The notes: generated by a model from the sequence alone, not told the origin. Positions 31,630-41,198 are shown, counted from the first letter of the stretch. The stretch is DNA of 64,000 bases from Pseudarthrobacter sp. BIM B-2242 (GCF_014764445.1 NZ_CP061721.1:248001-312000); one strand, 5' to 3'. Numbers and translations: made by a program.

Positions 31630-33003
31630 CTACCCGATCAGCAGGCTCAGTGCCTCCGTGAGGTGCTCCACTTCGCGGACGGAGAACCCCGCGGGGACAG
31701 GGCCGGGGCCGTTATGGCTGGCCGGAACCACAGCGTGCGTGAAGCCCAGCCGGTGCGCTTCCTGGATCCGCTGGTTGATCCCGGGCACGGGCCGCACTTC
31801 GCCCGCCAAACCCACTTCCCCGAAGGCAATCAGCCGGATGGGCAGGGGCTTGCGGGCCTTGGCAGAGGCCACGGCCAAGGCAACGGCCAGGTCCGTGGCG
31901 GGTTCGCTGAGCTTCACGCCGCCCACCGTGGCCACATAGGAATCGTCCTTGTGCAGGAGGCAGCCGGCCCGCTGCTGCAGGACGGCCAAAAGCATGGACA
32001 CCCGGGAACTGTCCAGGCCGCTGGTGGCACGCCGGGGCTGGGAGTTGGGGCTTTCGGCCAGCAACGACTGCACCTCCGCCAGCAACGGCCGCCGGCCTTC
32101 CATGGTCACCGTGATGCAGGTGCCGGAAACGGGCTCCTTGGTGCGGCTGACAAACAGCCCGCTGGGATCCGTCAGGCCCTCGATCCCCTTCTCGTTCAGG
32201 TCGAAACAGCCCACATCATCCGTGGGACCGTACCGGTTTTTCACCGCGCGCAGCATCCGGAGCCGGGAATGGCGTTCGCCTTCGAACTGGCACACCACGT
32301 CCACCAGGTGCTCGAGCAGGCGCGGCCCGGCGATGGAGCCGTCCTTGGTCACGTGGCCCACCAGCAGCGTGGTCATGTTGCGCCGCTTGGCGGCCGCAAT
32401 GATGGACGCAGCCACCTCGCGCACCTGCGATACGCCGCCGGCACTGCCGTCCACGTCCGCGCTGCTGAGGGTCTGGACCGAGTCCACAATCAGCAGCCGC
32501 GGCTCGATCTTTTCGACCTGCCCCAGGGCCTGGCCCAGGTCCGTTTCCGCTGACAGGTAGAGGGAATCCGCGACGGCGTCGATCCGTTCCGCGCGCAGCT
32601 TCACCTGGGCCGCGGACTCCTCGCCCGTGACATAGAGGACGTCCTGCGCGGTGCGGGCGAACTTCGCGGCGACATCCAGCAGCAGCGTGGACTTGCCCAC
32701 ACCCGGCTCGCCGGCCAGGAGGATCACAGCGCCGGGGACCAGCCCGCCGCCCAAAACGCGGTCCAGTTCGTCGACGCCGGTGGGCAGGAAAGCCGCCGTG
32801 GTGGCGTCTACCTCGGCAATCCGGCGCGCCGGTTCCACAACTGTTGTTGCCGCCGTCGTGCGCGCCACAGCCGTACCGGTTTCCTCAACGGTGCCCCACG
32901 CCTGGCATTCGCCGCAGCGCCCCACCCACTTGACGGCGGTCCAGCCGCATTCGGCGCATTTGTACGCGGGCGCCTTGGATGCGCGGGAAGTCTTTGTTGC
33001 CAT
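31630..33003 (-). CDS. radA: DNA repair protein RadA
   Basis: RadA is a RecA-like, DnaB-type motor that helps branch migration during recombination. The 457-residue product has the N-terminal C4 zinc finger (Cys16, 19, 30, 33), Walker A GEPGVGKST, the RadA signature KNRYG, and the C-terminal Lon-like domain (GLAGEVRPVPGINQRI). The frame is open to 33072, but the ATG at 33003 gives the normal start. In M. tuberculosis radA lies next to disA. Here disA is on the same strand but about 22 kb downstream, beyond metabolic genes. Confidence 0.96.
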   Translation of the reverse strand: MATKTSRASKAPAYKCAECGWTAVKWVGRCGECQAWGTVEETGTAVARTTAATTVVEPARRIAEVDATTAAFLPTGVDELDRVLGGGLVPGAVILLAGEPGVGKSTLLLDVAAKFARTAQDVLYVTGEESAAQVKLRAERIDAVADSLYLSAETDLGQALGQVEKIEPRLLIVDSVQTLSSADVDGSAGGVSQVREVAASIIAAAKRRNMTTLLVGHVTKDGSIAGPRLLEHLVDVVCQFEGERHSRLRMLRAVKNRYGPTDDVGCFDLNEKGIEGLTDPSGLFVSRTKEPVSGTCITVTMEGRRPLLAEVQSLLAESPNSQPRRATSGLDSSRVSMLLAVLQQRAGCLLHKDDSYVATVGGVKLSEPATDLAVALAVASAKARKPLPIRLIAFGEVGLAGEVRPVPGINQRIQEAHRLGFTHAVVPASHNGPGPVPAGFSVREVEHLTEALSLLIG

Positions 33004-33085
33004 GGGTTCCACCCTAACCGCCGGGCCTGACATTGCTCTCCCGGTCCGGCGAAGCGACGTACTGGCGGTCAATTAAACACCTCTG

Positions 33086-33155
33086 AGAGAGCGCTCTCTT
33101 GACAGTGATCAGCGCCGCCTTTAGAGTTGTGGAACTTGCGAGAGAGCGCTCTCTC
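33086..33155 (+). promoter_or_regulatory. Promoter with two LacI-type operators before the beta-glucoside operon
   Basis: A near-consensus promoter, TTGACA (33099-33104), 17-bp spacer, TAGAGT (33122-33127), is framed by two perfect palindromes. The first (33086-33099) is AGAGAGCGCTCTCT and overlaps the -35 box; the second (33140-33155) extends it to GAGAGAGCGCTCTCTC and lies just after the -10 box. Centres are 55 bp apart. The GCGC-centred dyad fits a LacI-family repressor, and one is encoded at the end of this operon. Confidence 0.9.
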
Positions 33156-33189
33156 GGCCCCGGGCAATTTCCCCCACAAAGGAGTGAAC

Positions 33190-34506
33190 GTGAAATTTTC
33201 ACGACGAAATACCGCTGCCGCCATAGCGGGCGCAGCAGCTTTGGCCCTTATCGCCACGGGCTGCGGCAGCAGTTCTGATCAGCCTGCAAGCGCAGAAAAC
33301 CCGATTGAACTGACGGTCACCACGTTCGGAACCTTTGGCTACGGCGATCTTTACGGCCAGTACGAGGCCGCAAACCCCGGCGTCAAGATCAAGGCAACAA
33401 ACATTGACCGCGGCGCCAACGCCCGCACCGATGCCTTCACGAAGCTGGCCGCAGGCTCAGGTCTCAGCGACGTGGTAGCCATCGAGGAAGGCTGGCTGGG
33501 CTCCATCATGGAGGTCTCGGACCAGTTCACGGACCTCAACGAACACGGTGCGGCCGACATCAAAGCCAATTGGGTGGACTGGAAATTCAAGCAGGGAACC
33601 GATCCTGACGACCGCGTCATCGGATACGGGACCGACATCGGGCCTCAAGGCCTCTGCTACAACGGCAAACTCTTTGAAGCCGCCGGACTGCCCAGCGACC
33701 GCGAATCCGTTGCCAAGCTGTTTGGCGGCGAGGACGCCACCTGGGAGAAGTACTTCGAACTGGGCAAGCAGTACAAGGCCGCCACCGGCAAGGCCTGGTA
33801 CGACCAGTCCGGCTTTGTGTGGAACTCCATGGTGAACCAGATGGAGGAGGGGTACTACAGCAAGGACGGTGAGCTGAACATCGACGGTAACGCCGAGATG
33901 AAGGGCAAGTTCGAGATGCTTGCCGCCGGCACCGCAGCCGGGCTGTCAGCCAACCAGACCCAGTTCGACTGGGGCAAAGGCAAGGCATTCGTTGACGGCT
34001 CCTTCGCCACCTTCGTCTGCCCCGGCTGGATGCTCGGCACCATCAAAGGCCAGCTGGAATCGGCCGGCGGCGGCGCAGACAGCGGCTGGGACTTCGCGGA
34101 CGTCTTCCCGGGCGGCGCCTCCAACTGGGGCGGAGCCTTCCTCACGGTGCCCAAGACCTCCGAACACCCCGCAGAAGCCGCAAAACTGGCCGCCTGGCTG
34201 ACGGCTCCCGAGCAACAGGTCAAGCAGTCCGCTGCAGCCAACAACTTCCCCAGTACGCTCAAAGCCCAGGAGAAGCTGGTATCGGATGCCACCCCCAACG
34301 TCCTGTTCAACAACGCCTCCACCGGCGTTATCCTGGCAAACCGCGCCAAGGGTGTAGTGGCCCAGTTCAAGGGCCCGCAGGATTCAGTCATCCAGGAAAA
34401 CGTCTTCGGCCCTGCGCTGAAGAGCCTCGACGCCGGAAAGGCCGATGCGGGCCAGGCCTGGACTGAAGCGCTGCGCCTCCTCAACGACCTGGTCGTCAAC
34501 AACTAG
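33190..34506 (+). CDS. ABC transporter sugar-binding lipoprotein (beta-glucoside/cellobiose type)
   Basis: The 438-residue product is a family 1 solute-binding protein with a lipoprotein signal peptide (lipobox IATGC, Cys25). The mature region reads LTVTTFGTFGYGDLYGQYEAA, and later NWGGAFLTVPKTSEHP, which is typical of CebE/MalE-type sugar receptors. The GTG at 33190 lies five bases after AAAGGAG; a GTG two codons earlier overlaps that site and is unlikely. It heads an operon with two sugar permeases, a GH1 beta-glucosidase and a LacI repressor, so its ligand is probably cellobiose or another beta-glucoside. No ATPase is encoded, so a shared MsiK-type ATPase must serve it. Confidence 0.9.
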   Translation: MKFSRRNTAAAIAGAAALALIATGCGSSSDQPASAENPIELTVTTFGTFGYGDLYGQYEAANPGVKIKATNIDRGANARTDAFTKLAAGSGLSDVVAIEEGWLGSIMEVSDQFTDLNEHGAADIKANWVDWKFKQGTDPDDRVIGYGTDIGPQGLCYNGKLFEAAGLPSDRESVAKLFGGEDATWEKYFELGKQYKAATGKAWYDQSGFVWNSMVNQMEEGYYSKDGELNIDGNAEMKGKFEMLAAGTAAGLSANQTQFDWGKGKAFVDGSFATFVCPGWMLGTIKGQLESAGGGADSGWDFADVFPGGASNWGGAFLTVPKTSEHPAEAAKLAAWLTAPEQQVKQSAAANNFPSTLKAQEKLVSDATPNVLFNNASTGVILANRAKGVVAQFKGPQDSVIQENVFGPALKSLDAGKADAGQAWTEALRLLNDLVVNN

Positions 34507-34519
34507 CAGGACCCGCTGT

Positions 34520-34543
34520 GGGGCCTCCCGGCCGGGAGGCCCC
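34520..34543 (+). promoter_or_regulatory. Intra-operon hairpin between binding protein and permease
   Basis: A perfect 24-bp palindrome (arm GGGGCCTCCCGG) begins 13 bases after the stop of the binding-protein gene. There is no T run. Such hairpins typically stabilise the upstream message, giving more binding protein than permease. Confidence 0.75.
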
Positions 34544-34563
34544 CCGATGGAGTGCGAGAACCC

Positions 34564-35583
34564 ATGACAACCACCCTGAACCGATCCGCCAAGCCCCCGG
34601 TGACCAAACCCAAAGCCACCTTCAGGCAACGCCTGAGCATCTTCGACGTCAAGGCATCGCCATACCTCTACGTCGCGCCATTCTTTATCCTGTTCGCCCT
34701 CGTGGGCCTTTTCCCGCTGGTCTACACCTTCTTTGTCAGCCTCTTTGACTGGCACCTCCTCAAAGGCCAAGGGCAGTTCGTAGGCCTGGACAACTTCGCG
34801 GAGGTCCTGCAGGACCGCTTCTTCTGGAATTCCCTTCTCAACACCATGAGCATTTTCCTGCTCTCCGCCATTCCGCAGCTGGCAGTGGCGCTTTTCCTGG
34901 CCGCGGTACTGGACCAGAACCTCCGTGCCAAGACCTTCTGGCGGATGAGCGTCCTGCTGCCGTACATCGTGACCCCGGTTGCGGTGGCCATGATCTTCAC
35001 CAACATGTTCGGTGAGCAGTACGGCCTGATCAACAACATCATCGGCAACTTCGGCCTTGACCCTGTGCTGTGGCAAAACGAAACGTTCCCCAGCCACGTA
35101 GCCATCGCCACCATGGTCAACTGGCGCTGGACAGGCTACAACGCGCTGATCCTGCTGGCCGCCATGCAGGCGGTGCCGCGGGATCTCTACGAATCGGCGG
35201 CCCTGGACGGGGCGGGGGCCATGCGCCGGTTCTTCAGCATCACCCTGCCCAGCATCCGGCCCACCATGGTGTTTGTTGTTATCACGGCCACCATCGGCGG
35301 ACTGCAGATCTTCACCGAACCCAGGCTGTTTGACCCGGCCACAGCAGGCGGATCACAGCGCCAGTTCCAAACCACTGTCCTGTACCTCTGGGAAATGGCC
35401 TTCCAGCGCCAGAACTTCGGCAAAGCATCAACCATCGCCTGGCTGCTGTTCCTGATCATCCTGCTTTTCGGCCTCGTCAACTACCTGATCTCCCGCCGGA
35501 TTGCCACAGCTGACACGCCCAAGCCTTCGCGTGCTGCCCGGCGGAAGGCGCTTCGGAAGCGCGCTGAAAGGACTGAACGATGA
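34564..35583 (+). CDS. Sugar ABC transporter permease (MalF type)
   Basis: The 339-residue inner-membrane protein has six membrane segments starting near residue 35 (LYVAPFFILFALVGLFPLVY) and the EAA loop ESAALDGAGAMRRFFSITL. It forms the membrane channel with the next gene product. A GTG at 34552 could add four residues; the ATG at 34564 has GCGAGA upstream. The C-terminus is unusually basic (RAARRKALRKRAERTER). The stop overlaps the next start by four bases. Confidence 0.92.
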   Translation: MTTTLNRSAKPPVTKPKATFRQRLSIFDVKASPYLYVAPFFILFALVGLFPLVYTFFVSLFDWHLLKGQGQFVGLDNFAEVLQDRFFWNSLLNTMSIFLLSAIPQLAVALFLAAVLDQNLRAKTFWRMSVLLPYIVTPVAVAMIFTNMFGEQYGLINNIIGNFGLDPVLWQNETFPSHVAIATMVNWRWTGYNALILLAAMQAVPRDLYESAALDGAGAMRRFFSITLPSIRPTMVFVVITATIGGLQIFTEPRLFDPATAGGSQRQFQTTVLYLWEMAFQRQNFGKASTIAWLLFLIILLFGLVNYLISRRIATADTPKPSRAARRKALRKRAERTER

Positions 35584-36500
35584 GCATCATGGACCGTGCG
35601 GAACCCATGGCAGGCAGGGGCCCGGTCCCTGCAGCAGTGCCCCCGGCAAAGCCAGCCCTCTTCCGCAAGCGCGTGTTCGGCACCGGCGAACGCCCCGGAT
35701 TCCTCAGCTACGGCCTGCTGCTGGCCTTCCTGGCAGCCTCCGCCTATCCGCTGTGGTGGTCCGTGGTCATCGGCAGCCGGTCAAACGAAGCACTGGGGGA
35801 GACCTGGCCGCCCCTTCTGCCCGGCGGAAACTTCTGGAAGAACGTAGCGGAGGTCTTCGACACCATTCCGTTCTGGCTGGCACTGGGAAACAGCGTCCTG
35901 ATCTCCGGCATCATCACCGTTTCGGTGGTCAGCTTTTCAACCCTTGCCGGCTACGCCTTCGCAAAACTCAGGTTCCGTGGCCGCAACGGACTGATGCTGA
36001 TGGTCGTTGCCACCATGGCCATCCCCACTCAGCTGGGCATCATCCCCCTCTTTATGGTGATGCGGACCCTGGGCTGGACCGGTGAGATCGGCGCCGTTGT
36101 GGTGCCCACCCTGGTGACCGCCTTCGGTGTGTTCTTCATGCGGCAGTACCTGGTGGATGTCATCCCGGATGAGCTCATTGAATCCGCCCGCATGGACGGA
36201 GCCAACATGATCTCCACCTTCTGGCACGTGGCGATTCCCGCAGCCCGCCCGGCAATGGCCATCCTGGGCCTGTTCACCTTTATGACAGCGTGGACGGACT
36301 TCCTCTGGCCGCTGCTGGTGCTCGATGCGGGCAACCCGACGTTGCAGACGGCGCTCAGCCAACTGCAGTCGGCCCGGTACGTGGACTACTCTGTGGTCCT
36401 ATCAGGTGCGGTGCTTGCCACCCTGCCGTTGCTGGTGCTGTTCGTCGTTGCAGGAAAACAACTCATTTCAGGAATTATGCAAGGAGCAGTGAAGGGCTAA
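35580..36500 (+). CDS. Sugar ABC transporter permease (MalG type)
   Basis: The second permease (306 residues) has six membrane segments and the EAA loop ESARMDGANMISTFWHVAI. The order MalF-type then MalG-type is standard for carbohydrate importers. Start and stop both overlap neighbours (ATGA with the upstream gene; TAATG with the beta-glucosidase), so the genes are tightly coupled. Confidence 0.92.
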   Translation: MSIMDRAEPMAGRGPVPAAVPPAKPALFRKRVFGTGERPGFLSYGLLLAFLAASAYPLWWSVVIGSRSNEALGETWPPLLPGGNFWKNVAEVFDTIPFWLALGNSVLISGIITVSVVSFSTLAGYAFAKLRFRGRNGLMLMVVATMAIPTQLGIIPLFMVMRTLGWTGEIGAVVVPTLVTAFGVFFMRQYLVDVIPDELIESARMDGANMISTFWHVAIPAARPAMAILGLFTFMTAWTDFLWPLLVLDAGNPTLQTALSQLQSARYVDYSVVLSGAVLATLPLLVLFVVAGKQLISGIMQGAVKG

Positions 36501-37942
36501 TGCCACATTCGACGTACTCACGGCAGTGGCCGGACGGATTCATCTGGGGGTCAGCGACGGCGGCCGCCCAAATCGAGGGAGCCGGACACGAAGGCGGCAA
36601 GGAGGACTCCGTGTGGGACCACTTTGCCCGGATCCCCGGCGCCATCGCCAAGGGCGAGAACCTGGAGCAGGCCGTGGACCACTACCACCGGATGCCCGAA
36701 GACGTCCGGCTGATGAAGGAGCTGGGGCTGGACTCCTACCGTTTCTCCACCAGCTGGGCCCGCGTCCGGCCAGGGGACCGGGCAGCAAACCCGGAGGGCC
36801 TGGATTTCTACTCGCGCCTTGTGGACGAACTGCTGGAGGCGGGAATCCTGCCCTGGCTCACCCTGTATCACTGGGACCTCCCGCAGGCCTTGGAGGAAAA
36901 AGGCGGCTGGGCGAACAGGGACACCGCCTACCGGTTCGTCGAGTATGCCTACGACGTTTACGACGTCCTCGGCGACAGGGTGCAGCACTGGACCACGTTC
37001 AACGAGCCCTTCTGTTCCTCGTTGCTGGGCTACGGTTCCGGGGTCCACGCCCCGGGCCGCCAGGAACCGCGGGCAGCCATCGCGGCGGTGCACCACCAGC
37101 ATCTGGCGCACGGCCTGGCCGTTAACGCCCTGCGGGAACGCGGCGCCCAAAACCTGGGGATCACCCTCAACCTGAGCAACTCCATTCCCCGGGACCCGGC
37201 GGACCCCGTCGACCTGGACGCTGCCCGGCGCTTCGACTCCCTGCAGAACCGGATCTTCCTGGACCCGATCCTGCTCGGAAGCTATCCGCAGGACACACTG
37301 GTGGATCTCGCGCCGTTCGGACTCCCGGAACTCATCCTCCCCGGGGACCTGGAAGTAATCAGCGCACCGCTGGAGTTCCTGGGCGTCAACCACTATCACG
37401 ATGACCTGATCAGCGGCCACGCGGACCACGAGGGCGGGGACGGACACTCCGGCGGTGCCGAACGTGTGGCCGCCTCACCATGGATCGGGTCCGAGGACAT
37501 CGCGTTCCCCAGCCGGGGGCTGCCGCGGACCGCCATGGACTGGGAAGTGAACCCGGACGGGTTGCGGAAGCTGCTGGTCCGCCTTGGCGAGGAATACCCC
37601 GGCCTCCCGCCGCTGTACATTACTGAAAACGGCGCCGCCTACGACGACACCGTGGAACCGGACGGCTCAGTGCAGGATACGGAGCGCACCGGCTTTATCC
37701 TTGACCACATCGCGGCTGTCGGGGAAGCGCTCGATCAGGGCGTGGATGTTCGCGGCTATTTCGTCTGGTCGTTGCTGGACAACTTCGAATGGTCCTGGGG
37801 ATACGGCAAGCGCTTCGGTATAGTCCGGGTGGATTACGGCACCTTCGAGCGCACCGTGAAGGCCAGCGGCCACGCATACGCACGGCTAATCGCCGCCGCG
37901 AAGCAGCATGCCCGCGCGCTCCCGGCCTCTCGCTCTGCCTAA
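36500..37942 (+). CDS. Beta-glucosidase, glycoside hydrolase family 1
   Basis: The 480-residue cytoplasmic enzyme hydrolyses beta-glucosides such as cellobiose with retention. The acid/base glutamate is E169 in TTFNEP, and the nucleophile is E376 in YITENG. The N-terminal GH1 signature FIWGSATAAAQIEG and the substrate-binding NHYHDD and WSLLDNFEW segments are also present. No signal peptide is seen, so imported sugar is cleaved inside. The ATG overlaps the permease stop by one base, with GAAGGG as ribosome site. Confidence 0.96.
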   Translation: MPHSTYSRQWPDGFIWGSATAAAQIEGAGHEGGKEDSVWDHFARIPGAIAKGENLEQAVDHYHRMPEDVRLMKELGLDSYRFSTSWARVRPGDRAANPEGLDFYSRLVDELLEAGILPWLTLYHWDLPQALEEKGGWANRDTAYRFVEYAYDVYDVLGDRVQHWTTFNEPFCSSLLGYGSGVHAPGRQEPRAAIAAVHHQHLAHGLAVNALRERGAQNLGITLNLSNSIPRDPADPVDLDAARRFDSLQNRIFLDPILLGSYPQDTLVDLAPFGLPELILPGDLEVISAPLEFLGVNHYHDDLISGHADHEGGDGHSGGAERVAASPWIGSEDIAFPSRGLPRTAMDWEVNPDGLRKLLVRLGEEYPGLPPLYITENGAAYDDTVEPDGSVQDTERTGFILDHIAAVGEALDQGVDVRGYFVWSLLDNFEWSWGYGKRFGIVRVDYGTFERTVKASGHAYARLIAAAKQHARALPASRSA

Positions 37943-37988
37943 ACTGGAGTACCGGGCGAAGCCCGCTCAACGTCACGGAGCGAAGATC

Positions 37989-39005
37989 TTGAAGCAAGAC
38001 CCCAGCGGAAGCCGGCCGGCGCCCACCCTTGAAATGGTGGCTGCGCTGGCCGGCGTGTCCCGAGCCACCGTCTCCCGCGTGGTTAACCACGTTCCCAGCG
38101 TGGACGAAGACATCGCCGCGAAGGTCCGCCAAGCCATTCTCGCCGTGAATTACACACCCAACCGTGCCGCGCGGTCCCTCGCCAGCCGGAAGCCCAATTC
38201 CATCAGCCTGATCGTGCCGGAATCCACCTCCAAGGTCTTCGCGGATCCGTTCTTCGCCTCCGTTGTCCAGGGCGTGGCCCTCTATCTCGCAGACACCGAC
38301 TACACGCTGAACATGGTCATCGCATCAGAAGCCAAACCCGAAAAGACCAGGGCATTCCTGCTCGGCGGCAACGTCGCAGGTGCCCTGGTGGTCTCCCACC
38401 ACGCAGGGGACCGGTCCTGGGCCCACGTCAGCGACCACATCCCCATGGTTTTCGCGGGCAGGCCGCTGGCCGAGGGCGGAAGCTACTACGTGGACGTTGA
38501 CAACGAGGCCGCCGCCGAAGGCGCAACCCGGCTGCTGGTTGAGGGCGGCCGCACCCACATCGCCACCATCGCCGGACCGCAGGACATGCCGCCCGGCGTC
38601 GACCGTTTTACCGGCTGGCGGAAGGCCATGGAAGCGTCCGGACTGGACGATTCCCTGGTGGAGTACGGGGACTTCACGCTTTCCTCCGGCGCCAAGGCCA
38701 TGCGGCGGCTCCTTGAGCGCGGCAAGCCCATCGACGGGCTGTTCGTGGCCAATGACCAGATGGCCGCGGGCGCCTACACCGTGCTCCAGGAGCGCGGGAT
38801 CCGGATCCCGGCTGACGTGGCGGTGGTGGGGTTCGACGACGATTCGTTTGCCACCTCTGTCAATCCGCCGCTGACAACCGTGCATCACCCCGTCATCGAG
38901 ATGGGCAAAAAAATGGCAGAGACACTGGTTGAGTTGATCGACGGAAAACCCGCGGACAGGGTCACCCGGATTCCCACGTCGCTGGTCATACGGGCATCTG
39001 CCTGA
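37989..39005 (+). CDS. LacI-family repressor of the beta-glucoside operon
   Basis: The 338-residue protein has the LacI headpiece: HTH PTLEMVAALAGVSRATVSRV and hinge helix AARSLASRK, then a periplasmic-binding-protein-like sensor domain (FADPFFASVVQGV, VVGFDDDSFA). It probably binds the two palindromes at 33086-33155 and is released by a beta-glucoside. The frame is open from 37908, but a TTG at 37989 with GGAG eight bases upstream gives the right N-terminus. The gene follows the beta-glucosidase by 46 bp and is likely autoregulated. Confidence 0.9.
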   Translation: MKQDPSGSRPAPTLEMVAALAGVSRATVSRVVNHVPSVDEDIAAKVRQAILAVNYTPNRAARSLASRKPNSISLIVPESTSKVFADPFFASVVQGVALYLADTDYTLNMVIASEAKPEKTRAFLLGGNVAGALVVSHHAGDRSWAHVSDHIPMVFAGRPLAEGGSYYVDVDNEAAAEGATRLLVEGGRTHIATIAGPQDMPPGVDRFTGWRKAMEASGLDDSLVEYGDFTLSSGAKAMRRLLERGKPIDGLFVANDQMAAGAYTVLQERGIRIPADVAVVGFDDDSFATSVNPPLTTVHHPVIEMGKKMAETLVELIDGKPADRVTRIPTSLVIRASA

Positions 39006-39044
39006 CCTTTAAGGCCGGCCACACCTATCGAGCGGAACACACTC

Positions 39045-40064
39045 ATGATCCCTGCTGCCCAAGGTCAACCCCTGAACTGGGGCGTGGTGGCCACCGGGCG
39101 GATCGCCCACCGCGTCACCGCCGACCTCGCCCGCCTGGAAAACTCGGTCCTGCATGCTGTGAGCTCGCGGAGCGCGGCCGCGGCGAAGGCGTTCGCGGGG
39201 CAGTATGGCTTCGCCACGAGTTATCACGACCAGCCCGGGGCGACAGCCTATGAGCAACTCTTTGATGATCCGGACGTGGACGTGGTCTACATCGCGACGC
39301 CGCATGCACGGCACCATGAGGTTGCCACGGCGGCCCTCACAGCAGGCAAGCACGTCGTGTGCGAGAAACCGCTCACGGTCAACGCCCGGGAAGCCCAGGA
39401 GCTCATACTGTTGGCGCGTGAGCAGGAACTGTTCCTCATGGAGGCGATGTGGACGCGGTTCCTGCCGTCAACGCGGCGGGCGCTTGAAGTGGTCCGTGCC
39501 GGCGGAATCGGCACAGTCCGCTGGGTGCAGGCCGATCTCGGCTTTGCGGCCACGTACGATCCCCGCGACAGGCTCTGGGATCCGGCGGCCGGCGGCGGTG
39601 CCCTGCTGGATCTCGCCGCCTATCCGCTGACTTGGGCGGTGGGCATGCTGGGCTTTCCGGACAGCGTCACCGCCGCCGGCCGGCTGAATCGCGACGGAAT
39701 CGACGTCCAGAACACCCTGACCCTCGGATACGCTGACGGCGCCGCAGCCCAGCTGGTGTCCTCCCTGGAATCCGCCAGCCCCGGCATCGTGACCGTGAGC
39801 GGCACCAAGGGCTGGCTTCGCACCGGCTCGCCCCTCTACAACGCCCGCCGGCTGGAATACGCAGGGCCGGACGGGAGGGTGCAGGTGGAGGAGTTCTACG
39901 AGGCAACCGAAGGCTTCATCCATGAACTGCGTGAAGCCGGCCGGTGCATCCGCGCAGGGCTTCCGGAAAGCCCCCTGATGCCCTGGCATGAAAGCGTGAA
40001 AATCATGCAAATCCTCGACGATGCAAGGTCACAGCTGGGCGTTCATTACGAAAACGACCGGTAG
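39045..40064 (+). CDS. Gfo/Idh/MocA family oxidoreductase
   Basis: The 339-residue protein has an N-terminal Rossmann domain (NWGVVATGRIAHRVTADLA) and the family motif CEKPLTVNAREAQEL, where the lysine of EKP is the usual catalytic residue. The C-terminal domain is the beta-sheet substrate domain of glucose-fructose oxidoreductase-like enzymes. Most members oxidise or reduce sugars or inositols. It follows lacI by 39 bp on the same strand and may be the last gene of the beta-glucoside operon, perhaps handling a modified glucose. Confidence 0.9.
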   Translation: MIPAAQGQPLNWGVVATGRIAHRVTADLARLENSVLHAVSSRSAAAAKAFAGQYGFATSYHDQPGATAYEQLFDDPDVDVVYIATPHARHHEVATAALTAGKHVVCEKPLTVNAREAQELILLAREQELFLMEAMWTRFLPSTRRALEVVRAGGIGTVRWVQADLGFAATYDPRDRLWDPAAGGGALLDLAAYPLTWAVGMLGFPDSVTAAGRLNRDGIDVQNTLTLGYADGAAAQLVSSLESASPGIVTVSGTKGWLRTGSPLYNARRLEYAGPDGRVQVEEFYEATEGFIHELREAGRCIRAGLPESPLMPWHESVKIMQILDDARSQLGVHYENDR

Positions 40065-40070
40065 CACCCG

Positions 40071-41198
40071 CTAGAGCGCCGGCAGAATGTCCCTGGCCTC
40101 GCGCGAGTCCATCCCGGTGGCCTCCAACAGGTCCACCATCAGCGGCCGGAACAGCATCACCACGGTTTCACCCTCCAGCCGTTCCACCCGGAGAAGCTTG
40201 GGATGGAGCCGCAGCGCGATCTCGCTGAGGTCCTGCCGGGCGGTGCGCAGATGGGCGCGGCGGACGCCGTCGTGCGTCTCGGCCAGGCCCAGCGCGAGTT
40301 CATCAATCGCGGCCGCGGTGTCCTGGAGCACCTCCGCAATGTTCTCGGTCGCCTCGTCCGACAGTGCGGCATGGTTGATGGCGCTGGTGAGCCGGCGCGC
40401 AAACACGCGGCTGTTGCGGAGCGCCAGATCGATGAAGTCCAGGGAGGTGTCCAGCCGCTCCAGCTCGTCACGGTGCCGTCGGTGGGCCGGCGCGAGCGTG
40501 GCCACCTCGCCGGAAGCGCGCAGGGAATGGCGCATCGCGTCCACAAGCGGCTGGCAGTTCCGGCCGCGGATCAGCGCGTGCCACGCCTGCGTGGAGTCGC
40601 TGTTGCTTAGCGCAGTGGCACATTCCCGCAACACTTCGGCCAGTTCGTGGAGCAGTTTCCGGACATCCTTGCGGGGCTCCCGCCGCGGATCCTTGGGCAC
40701 CAGGATGGTCACCAGCAGCGCAACCACCCCGCCAACAATGGCATCGATGCTGCGGGTGAACGGCCCGCCGTCGGGCGCCGGCAGCAGCACCACCAGCAGC
40801 GACTGCAGTCCCAGCTGCGTGGTGAAAATATTGCCGCTGTCCAGGAAGCGGGCCAGCAGGATGGAGAAGAGAAGGACGACTGCGGCCTGCCAGATTCCGC
40901 TGCCCAGCCAGTGCAGCAACAGATCACCAACGGCAATGCCGATGGTGCAGCCCAAGCCCACCTCCATGACCCTTCGCAGGCGCGGTTCACGCGAGAAGCC
41001 CAGGGCAATCAGTGAGGACGTTGCTGCGAACAGGGGACCGGAATGCCCCAGGACGTACTCAGCGAAGGCGTACGCGCCCACCGCGCAAGCCGTCATCTGG
41101 ATAGCGGGGACCAGCGAGTTCCTGCTCCGGATCAGGCCCGTGCGGATTCGCCCGCGCAGGAAACGCCTGCTTGCTGAGAGTCCTGCTGCTGCGGCCAT
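40071..41198 (-). CDS. FUSC-family membrane protein (aromatic acid exporter-like)
   Basis: The 375-residue protein has an N-terminal membrane region of about six segments (for example IQMTACAVGAYAFAEYVLG and WQAAVVLLFSILLARFLDSG) and a long helical cytoplasmic C-terminal domain. This matches half-size FUSC/ArAE proteins, thought to export aromatic or other organic acids. The frame is open to 41321; the ATG at 41198 starts a normal N-terminus (MAAAAGLSASRRFL). It diverges from pstS, with a PHO-box-like repeat between them. Confidence 0.82.
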   Translation of the reverse strand: MAAAAGLSASRRFLRGRIRTGLIRSRNSLVPAIQMTACAVGAYAFAEYVLGHSGPLFAATSSLIALGFSREPRLRRVMEVGLGCTIGIAVGDLLLHWLGSGIWQAAVVLLFSILLARFLDSGNIFTTQLGLQSLLVVLLPAPDGGPFTRSIDAIVGGVVALLVTILVPKDPRREPRKDVRKLLHELAEVLRECATALSNSDSTQAWHALIRGRNCQPLVDAMRHSLRASGEVATLAPAHRRHRDELERLDTSLDFIDLALRNSRVFARRLTSAINHAALSDEATENIAEVLQDTAAAIDELALGLAETHDGVRRAHLRTARQDLSEIALRLHPKLLRVERLEGETVVMLFRPLMVDLLEATGMDSREARDILPAL

